Positions 58,529 through 64,000 of a stretch of 64,000 nucleotides of DNA are shown one piece after another. Positions within the stretch are counted from its first letter, which is position 1. Each line of letters begins with the position of its first letter. Source of the DNA: Ga0077555 sp031367895 (lineage in GTDB: Bacteria; Pseudomonadota; Alphaproteobacteria; Rhizobiales; Hyphomicrobiaceae); NCBI GenBank assembly GCA_031367895.1, contig JANLQP010000242.1, positions 1 through 64,000 on the forward strand, given 5' to 3'. The notes beneath the pieces are model-generated. The model was not told the origin of the DNA and did not search any database. It saw only the letters and a program-made list of their open reading frames with translations. Position numbers and translations under genes: made by a program.

Positions 58529-59743
58529 TCATTTCTGTCCGAGCAGGGTGGCGAGTTCATCTGCGGCTACGCTCCATTGCCGGTTATGCGCGCAGGCGGG
58601 CGCCGCCTGCGACATGGCAGCCAGTTCGGCGCGATGCTCGTCACACCAGATCAGCCGCTCGATGAAGGCTTCGCCATTGCGGATCGGCAGAACCCATCCG
58701 GTCTTTCCCTCGACGATGCAATCTGGTGCCGCGCAATTTCCGGTCGCCAGAACCGGCAGACCGCCTGCCGCCGCCTGGAGGATCACGGCAGCGAACCCGT
58801 CTTCGATGGTCGGAAACACGAAGACATCGCCCCAGGCATACTGCTCCGGCAGACTGTCCTCGCTGACGCGATCAACGAAGTCCATGACTGGTGCTGCCAG
58901 CAAACACAATTCGCGCGTCTCTTCCGGACGATTGCCGACGAACCGAAACTGCATGCGCCCATTGAGTGCCCGAGCCATCCGCTCGAGGTCATGCGCACCC
59001 TTCCGATAGGAAAATGTGCCAACGCTCAACACCCGAAGCGGTGCTCCGCTCAAAATGCGACGCTTGCGTTCTGCAGCGTCGTCACCGGCGACACGGAACC
59101 GATCCATGTCGACGCCCAGCGGATTGACCAGGAGACGTTCCCTCGGAACGCCACCCGCGACGAAACTTTCGTGCGCGAACGTCGAGAGCACGATGATCCG
59201 GTCCGCCAGCGCATACTCCCGCTCCTCCCTGGCAATCATCCACTCGCTTGGCCGGTCGATGGGAACGCCAACCCGCTGTTCTTCCTCGAGTAGCAGGCGT
59301 GCCTGCTCACGGATATGTGCCGATCCCCGGACAATGGTTCGCAATTGCCGCGCAACTGAGCGCGCCGGTAATTGCAGCGTCTCTTCCATCACGCCGCTGA
59401 AGCCGTGCACGATGTCGGCTTCTGGCCTGATACCCCGCGCAGCCCATGTCCCAAATGCCGTGTGCAGCACTCGGTCCCCGACACTCTTCGGAGCCCAGCG
59501 GCCAATCCGATCGAAGCTCCGGCTGAGCAAACCATGCGACAGGCAGGAGCGTATGCAATCCGCCGGCAAACCGAAACGTGCCGCGATCAACTTCGGATAG
59601 TTCGTATGGACGAGCACGTCGTGGCCAAGCGCGCGCAAGCTGTTGGCGAGTTCGAACGCGTGGAAACGTCCATTTACGACAATATCGATTTTCAGCGACT
59701 GCGGACCCGCGGTTCGTTTCTCGGTTCCAGCCTGGGCAGTCAT
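58529..59743 (-). CDS. Family 4 glycosyltransferase
   Basis: A 404-residue GT-B enzyme. TAGPQSLKIDIVVNGRFHAF is near the N-terminus, followed by LANSLRALGHDVLVHTNYPK, and the donor half has LRVLSVGTFSYRKGAHDLER, then FPTIEDGFAAVILQAAAGGL with the E-x7-E region. The ATG at 59743 overlaps the stop of the upstream CgeB-like gene (ATGA). A 170-nt gap without genes separates its stop from the polymerase gene. Sugar unknown. Confidence 0.87.
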   Translation of the reverse strand: MTAQAGTEKRTAGPQSLKIDIVVNGRFHAFELANSLRALGHDVLVHTNYPKLIAARFGLPADCIRSCLSHGLLSRSFDRIGRWAPKSVGDRVLHTAFGTWAARGIRPEADIVHGFSGVMEETLQLPARSVARQLRTIVRGSAHIREQARLLLEEEQRVGVPIDRPSEWMIAREEREYALADRIIVLSTFAHESFVAGGVPRERLLVNPLGVDMDRFRVAGDDAAERKRRILSGAPLRVLSVGTFSYRKGAHDLERMARALNGRMQFRFVGNRPEETRELCLLAAPVMDFVDRVSEDSLPEQYAWGDVFVFPTIEDGFAAVILQAAAGGLPVLATGNCAAPDCIVEGKTGWVLPIRNGEAFIERLIWCDEHRAELAAMSQAAPACAHNRQWSVAADELATLLGQK

Positions 59744-60807
59744 ACCCGTAGTGTATCCAGGATGTGCCGCAAGCGGTCGGAGTAGGTATGTCGTCCGCCG
59801 ACGACATGGCTGTGCGCCGCAGCTGCCATTCGTGCCCGCTCGGCCGGTCGTGCGAGCGCCCATTGGGCTTTTTCGGCGGCCATTTCGGGCGTCGCGAAGT
59901 AGAGGACACAGCGACCTTCCTCTCCGAACATTTCCCTATGGTCCTGCGTGTCCTCTGCGAGCATGAAACCGCCAATCGCCGGGATTTCGTAGGAACGCAT
60001 CACGTGGCCGTCACGGTTGGCCCGCCGCACGAGGCAAAGATTGACGGCTGCCGATCCCGTCGCGAGCCGCACCTCATCGGGAGCCAACAGTCCTCGATCC
60101 AATGTGCGCAAATCTGTGTACTGTTCCCAGTAACCCCCAACGAGCGTCGGCGTTGGCCCCCTCGCTATGAACGCCCGCATGAAACGGGCGCGATCGTCGT
60201 CCGCGCCACCGACGAACAGAACTTGCGGACCGCCTTTCGCACTCAATTCCACGGGCTTGAACAACGTCGCGTCGTACCCGAAGGGCAGGTGGCGCACGTC
60301 GCGGCATCCGAGGCCCGCGAAGTCCGCCATGTTGGCCCGCCGCGGTGTGAAGACGACATCAAATTCCTTGAGTGCCTCGATATGCCGTCGCGCGTAGTGC
60401 GCCGGATTCCACGGGTCGTCCGTTGAAAACAGGGCGCACAGAACGCCGTGACGCCGCAACGCGCTGATCGCAGCAGCAGTCAGCGGAGCGCTTCCTGTCG
60501 CCAACAGCATTACCGCCCCTGACGGCAGCCGGCAGCAATCCGCCACGACATCGCGCGAGAACTGCCCCAGATGTAATGGGCGGCGGCCAGCGAGGCGCCA
60601 CGCGGCTGCGCGCAGTAGGCGTGGACCGGCAAATGCTGCCCGCACGTCAAAAAAGCGTGTTTGCAGTCCAAGCTGCCGCGCCGCCCTGGTCAGGCTCTCA
60701 CCGACATGCGTCCCACCGGCGATGCCGACGATGGCAAGTGCGCAGCTGTTGGGGCGATCTCCTGCAATCACGGCCTCATGTCCATCGCCCGTCACCCCGT
60801 CAGCCAT
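59740..60807 (-). CDS. CgeB-like glycosyltransferase
   Basis: A 355-residue protein of the CgeB/spore-maturation type glycosyltransferase group (GT1-like fold). Features: CALAIVGIAGGTHVGESLTR, LCALFSTDDPWNPAHYARRH, FDVVFTPRRANMADFAGLGC, RHLPFGYDATLFKPV, and C-terminal MRSYEIPAIGGFMLAEDTQD, the family's hallmark. ATG at 60807 is used because the upstream open frame (to 61224) is a shadow of the next gene. It overlaps both neighbours by a few nucleotides. Confidence 0.82.
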   Translation of the reverse strand: MADGVTGDGHEAVIAGDRPNSCALAIVGIAGGTHVGESLTRAARQLGLQTRFFDVRAAFAGPRLLRAAAWRLAGRRPLHLGQFSRDVVADCCRLPSGAVMLLATGSAPLTAAAISALRRHGVLCALFSTDDPWNPAHYARRHIEALKEFDVVFTPRRANMADFAGLGCRDVRHLPFGYDATLFKPVELSAKGGPQVLFVGGADDDRARFMRAFIARGPTPTLVGGYWEQYTDLRTLDRGLLAPDEVRLATGSAAVNLCLVRRANRDGHVMRSYEIPAIGGFMLAEDTQDHREMFGEEGRCVLYFATPEMAAEKAQWALARPAERARMAAAAHSHVVGGRHTYSDRLRHILDTLRV

Positions 60808-62050
60808 CGGAACGCCTGCCGACCGTTTGATCCAGCGCCGCAAGTAACCCCTGCCGGCATTCTTCATAGCTCCATCGCGACACGATCTCGCGGCTGGCCT
60901 GCCCCATGCACGATCGCAGTTCGTCGGACTGCAGTAGTGGGGCCAGGGCACTTGCCAATCCCACGATGTCGCCTGCCCGAATCGACGCGCCGTTGACGCC
61001 CTCCCGAACGAGATCCGGTCCGCAGCCGACCTCCCGTGATGCGACGATCGGCAAGCCAGCGCACATCGCCTCGTTGATTGCCAAGCCCCACGGTTCATCC
61101 GACGACGGCAATACGAAGACGTCGGACGCTGAGTAAACCTGCGGCAACCGGCTCTGGTTGACGAACCCGGCGAAATGGATGCTTTCGAGCCCGAGCCCCG
61201 TGGCGAGCGCACGAAGTTCCGCATCCATTTCGCCGGATCCGACCATCACGACCTGAAACGCATGTCCCCTCTCTTCCAGACGGCGCGCGGCACGGATCAG
61301 ATCGTCGGGTCGTTTGCGCCGTTGGAATTTCGCCACGTAGAGGATAATTGGCCTGATGTCATCGACGCCAAGCTCGCGGCGGACCTCCCGGCGTGCGTCG
61401 GCGTCGAGTTTCGCACCGGCTATGAAACGCGCATTGTCGATCGTGTACGGCATTGAAAAGATGCGGGGCTCCGCAACCCCCATGGCACGGTAGAACGCCG
61501 CATTCGCCGTGCCGATTGCCAGCACGCCCGCGATACTCCGATAGAGCCCACCCATGAGTGGCCGGCGCAGCACTGCTTTGACGCCGCCGCGCACGAGCCC
61601 CAGATGCGTTTCGCCGCGCATAAAGACCGGCGTCCGAACGCTTTTCGCAGCTGCGATTGCGAGCACATGTGCGGCGGGTGTGTGGCCGTGCACGATCAGG
61701 GCATCGAATTGGCCGCGCCGAACCTCGCCCCAGATGCCGGGAGCAAACACCGAGAAGAAACCACCCGGCTCTCCGCGTTGCGATGCCCCTGCGACGAAGC
61801 GGGCATCGTACCCATTCAACATGTCCACGTCCCATCTGACGACCCGCCCGAAAGCGCGATCCGTTGCCCCACGCACGGAGAAGTCGGAAAGATAGAGCGC
61901 GCTCACCTGCAGGTCGCCCGACGCATCGAGCATCCGATACAGCGGTGCGAAATATTGGATTGGATGTGTATTGATGAAGGCAACGCGATAAGGTCTGGCG
62001 CGGCGAGCAGCAGTGATTGCTTCTGGGTCAGCCCTCACGTCCGGCACCAT
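60800..62050 (-). CDS. Family 4 glycosyltransferase
   Basis: A 416-residue GT-B enzyme: YRVAFINTHPIQYFAPLYRM is the N-terminal acceptor fold, followed by ARFVAGASQRGEPGGFFSVF, VHGHTPAAHVLAIAAAKSVR, and donor domain RPIILYVAKFQRRKRPDDLI and LPSSDEPWGLAINEAMCAGL with the E-x7-E motif. The THPIQYFAPLYR start is characteristic of a subgroup seen in exopolysaccharide clusters. ATG start; it overlaps the end of the upstream GT gene by 16 nt. Confidence 0.88.
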   Translation of the reverse strand: MVPDVRADPEAITAARRARPYRVAFINTHPIQYFAPLYRMLDASGDLQVSALYLSDFSVRGATDRAFGRVVRWDVDMLNGYDARFVAGASQRGEPGGFFSVFAPGIWGEVRRGQFDALIVHGHTPAAHVLAIAAAKSVRTPVFMRGETHLGLVRGGVKAVLRRPLMGGLYRSIAGVLAIGTANAAFYRAMGVAEPRIFSMPYTIDNARFIAGAKLDADARREVRRELGVDDIRPIILYVAKFQRRKRPDDLIRAARRLEERGHAFQVVMVGSGEMDAELRALATGLGLESIHFAGFVNQSRLPQVYSASDVFVLPSSDEPWGLAINEAMCAGLPIVASREVGCGPDLVREGVNGASIRAGDIVGLASALAPLLQSDELRSCMGQASREIVSRWSYEECRQGLLAALDQTVGRRSDG

Positions 62051-63186
62051 GACACCATTTCCTCGGCGACCGACCGGAAGTGTTCGTCATAATTCCACTC
62101 CGCCGCGATCTTTGCGCGGTTCCGGCGCGCCATTCGCTCCCGTAGCTGCGGATCCTCCAGGAGCTGCGCAATGGCGCCCACAACCGAGCCGACGTCTGCC
62201 GGATCACATGCGAGTGCGTGTCCGGGCGCGACGAACATCCCGCGCCAATCCGGCAGATTGCTGACGATCGGAACGGGGCCGGCGGCCATGTAGTCGAACG
62301 CCTTGTTGGATGCCCCCGTCATGTTGCGCATGTTGACGTCGCCACCTGTCGCCGGCATCAGCGCGAGACCAACGTGCGCCTGGGAGGCTGCTGCCAAGAC
62401 TTCATCACGCCCCATCATGCCGAGCTGGCGCACGATTTGCCGGTTTGCGCGCGATCCCCACTCTTGCAGTTCGGCAGCGTAGCCTTCAGTCCCGGCAACC
62501 TCGTAGCCCGCAAGATGCAATTCGACCCGTCCCTCGAACCGCATGACCGCATCGACGACAGTGCGCGGGACACGGGCCGGTGTCAGTGTGCCATGGTAAT
62601 AGAGGACCAGCGGTGCCTCCGGGCGCTCGCACGCGGCCTGCATCTCCGCCCGACGCGGCACATTCCAGACGATCCGCAGCCGTTCCGTCGGAAATCCGAT
62701 ATCGGCCTGTGCCAGCCGCCCGCGTTCCGCATTCGGTAGAATGACCAGATCCGCCTGCCGCGCCGCCGTCCGCCGCAGCTTACTCGTTATCGATCGCGCG
62801 CCTGGCTCGGGGCTGTCGTGCTCGTGATAAATCAGCCTTGCGCCCGACGCGCGCGCGGCAATGACTCCCGCCCCGCCACCGAGTGGATCAGACGCATAGA
62901 CGACGTCGACGCGGAGTTTGTGCGCCAACCAGATCGCCTCCCACGTGTAGCGCGCATAGTCCGCCTTCGACATCACGTGCGTTGGCCGTTCGCGAAATCG
63001 GTGCAGGGCAATGCGCGGATGCGTTGGGAACGTCATGATTTTCCCCGCGATCGGCGCCGTAATTACAGTCACCTGCCAACCCGCTTCAGCCAACAGCATC
63101 GCGGCATGGATGATGGGCGGATACGCCTCCGCCATCGTGGCCTGCACGAAAAGAACGCGAGGCTCTGCGATGCCTCGCACTCTCAA
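62035..63186 (-). CDS. Family 4 glycosyltransferase
   Basis: A 383-residue GT-B enzyme. TTG start (RVRGIAEPRVLFVQATMAEA), overlapping the stop of the previous gene by TTGA. Then AMLLAEAGWQVTVITAPIAG, DVVYASDPLGGGAGVIAARA, RLIYHEHDSPEPG and a donor half with APLVLYYHGTLTPARVPRTV and the ASNKAFDYMAAGPVPIVSNL region. The HEHDSPEP form is seen in GT4 proteins of unknown specificity. Part of the coupled run of glycosyltransferase genes. Confidence 0.85.
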   Translation of the reverse strand: MRVRGIAEPRVLFVQATMAEAYPPIIHAAMLLAEAGWQVTVITAPIAGKIMTFPTHPRIALHRFRERPTHVMSKADYARYTWEAIWLAHKLRVDVVYASDPLGGGAGVIAARASGARLIYHEHDSPEPGARSITSKLRRTAARQADLVILPNAERGRLAQADIGFPTERLRIVWNVPRRAEMQAACERPEAPLVLYYHGTLTPARVPRTVVDAVMRFEGRVELHLAGYEVAGTEGYAAELQEWGSRANRQIVRQLGMMGRDEVLAAASQAHVGLALMPATGGDVNMRNMTGASNKAFDYMAAGPVPIVSNLPDWRGMFVAPGHALACDPADVGSVVGAIAQLLEDPQLRERMARRNRAKIAAEWNYDEHFRSVAEEMVSWCRT

Positions 63187-64000
63187 TCGGCGCTCGCGGG
63201 CATATGAGATTGCGCCAAGACCCGCGCATAGATTCCGGCCATGTCACGGGCGACGTCACGCATCGTGCGCGGCGGTTGGATACCACGGCGCAACACCTCG
63301 ATCCGCCCCCGATCGGCACTGACCGCGGCAATCTCGCGCGACCAGGCTCCGACGTCGTCGGACGGAACCAGCACGCCGTCGATCCCATCGCGAACCAGTT
63401 CCGCGATCCCACCGAGCCGCGCCCCGAGAACCGGTACCCCCGCCGCAAACGCCTCCAGCACGACGAGGGGGCCCGTCTCCAGCCAGCGCGACGGCACCGC
63501 GATCATGTCGTATTCGGCCATGCGCGTGACAACCGCGTCTGCCGGCAGGGCATTTCGGATCGAAATCCGCGCGTCGCCGGATACTCTTGCAGTGAGCCGT
63601 TCAAACGGCGAGTTATTGTCACCCTGGCGCACGGCGTAGATGTCGAGTCGCGCGAGCACTTCGGGGTGCTGCAGGAGGGCGTCGACAAGCAGATCCGGTC
63701 CCTTGGCATGATCGACCCGGCCGAAATACGCGAGGCGCAAAGGCCCGTCCGGAGACCGTTCCGAGCCCCTCACGCCGGCAGTCGGCACTGCATCAACGCC
63801 TTGCCGCGATAGTGTCAGCTTCGCCGCTGGCACTCCGTTGCGTTGCAGGACGTCGAACACCCATTGGCAAACAGCAACGACATGATCGGCCGTCCTCATC
63901 AACACGTGAAATCGCTCCTGCGCTGCTGCCAAGTAGCCGGGGACAGCGACGGCTGCAAGAGTCCGGCCGTGCCTCACATGCCGTGCTGCAACCGCACTGA
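63183..64000 (-). CDS. Family 4 glycosyltransferase, partial (5-prime end outside window)
   Basis: The C-terminal 272 residues of a GT-B glycosyltransferase. The frame stays open to the right edge with no start there that fits the fold. Visible features: LMRTADHVVAVCQWVFDVLQ, LRLAYFGRVDHAKGPDLLVD and SRWLETGPLVVLEAFAAGVP with the E-x7-E motif. It is the most upstream gene of the coupled minus-strand run visible here; more of the cluster must lie to the right. Confidence 0.85.
   Translation of the reverse strand, partial: SAVAARHVRHGRTLAAVAVPGYLAAAQERFHVLMRTADHVVAVCQWVFDVLQRNGVPAAKLTLSRQGVDAVPTAGVRGSERSPDGPLRLAYFGRVDHAKGPDLLVDALLQHPEVLARLDIYAVRQGDNNSPFERLTARVSGDARISIRNALPADAVVTRMAEYDMIAVPSRWLETGPLVVLEAFAAGVPVLGARLGGIAELVRDGIDGVLVPSDDVGAWSREIAAVSADRGRIEVLRRGIQPPRTMRDVARDMAGIYARVLAQSHMPASAD

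Noticed and set aside
1..64000. CRISPR array, insertion sequences or rRNA
   Set aside because: No regularly spaced direct repeats with spacers, no transposase frames and no rRNA sequence were seen; the repeats found are short-period elements with inverted arms.

Overview
The window is GC-rich DNA of alphaproteobacterial type, most likely from the order Hyphomicrobiales (Rhizobiales). The clues are the polyprenyl synthetase / DUF2007 / TrmN6-like cassette, the DUF4169 plus ribbon-helix-helix pair, two L,D-transpeptidases with alphaproteobacterial layout, a FixJ-type two-component pair and DUF2793. I cannot name a species. It is chromosomal, with core genes (octaprenyl diphosphate synthase, malic enzyme, glyQ, one tRNA, a BamA-like protein, selB) mixed with accessory catabolic, toxin-antitoxin and surface-polysaccharide genes.

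Layout. 0.1-7.6 kb: housekeeping and small metabolic genes (tRNA methyltransferase, polyprenyl synthetase, SDR, maeB, metallo-beta-lactamase-fold hydrolase). 7.8-11.1 kb: a minus-strand acyl-CoA type run (CaiB-type CoA-transferase, enoyl-CoA hydratase, FAH-family hydrolase) whose junctions are filled by 8-bp-periodic repeat elements with inverted arms. 11.2-16.5 kb: two vapBC modules, an L,D-transpeptidase, small membrane proteins, and glyQ carrying an in-frame palindromic repeat. 16.5-22.7 kb: a translationally coupled thiolase / OB-fold / methyltransferase operon, a decayed ABC ATPase fragment, a BamA-like protein and a secreted Cys-rich protein. 22.9-28.7 kb: RND efflux adaptor and pump, then an SDR. 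28.7-37.9 kb: oxidoreductase region (flavin reductase, LLM monooxygenase, zinc alcohol dehydrogenase, a GbsR/MarR regulator with DUF4166, second L,D-transpeptidase, a GrdB-like selenoprotein, another LLM enzyme). 38.2-40.6 kb: FixJ-like regulator plus GAF/PAS histidine kinase. 41-46.6 kb: LLM enzyme, tRNA, nitrilase-family operon, DUF1326-DUF2182 pair. 46.8-48.7 kb: selB. 49.4-64 kb: polysaccharide biosynthesis cluster (seven glycosyltransferases, a CgeB-like glycosyltransferase, carbamoyltransferase, polymerase-like membrane protein and an unusual DUF2793-SGNH protein); it runs off the right edge.

The most interesting system is the selenocysteine pair. The gene at 35150-36100 is interrupted by one in-frame UGA that falls at the first position of a U-P-V-C redox motif. 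It is followed after 11 nt by a 17-nt hairpin of bacterial SECIS geometry. About 11 kb away the window encodes the dedicated elongation factor SelB. selA, selC and selD are not in the window. Other points of interest are the repeat inserted in frame in glyQ, two matching palindromes that each contain a start codon (GbsR-type regulator and DUF4166), two gene remnants reduced to their ends, and the chimeric phage-tail-like esterase inside the polysaccharide locus.
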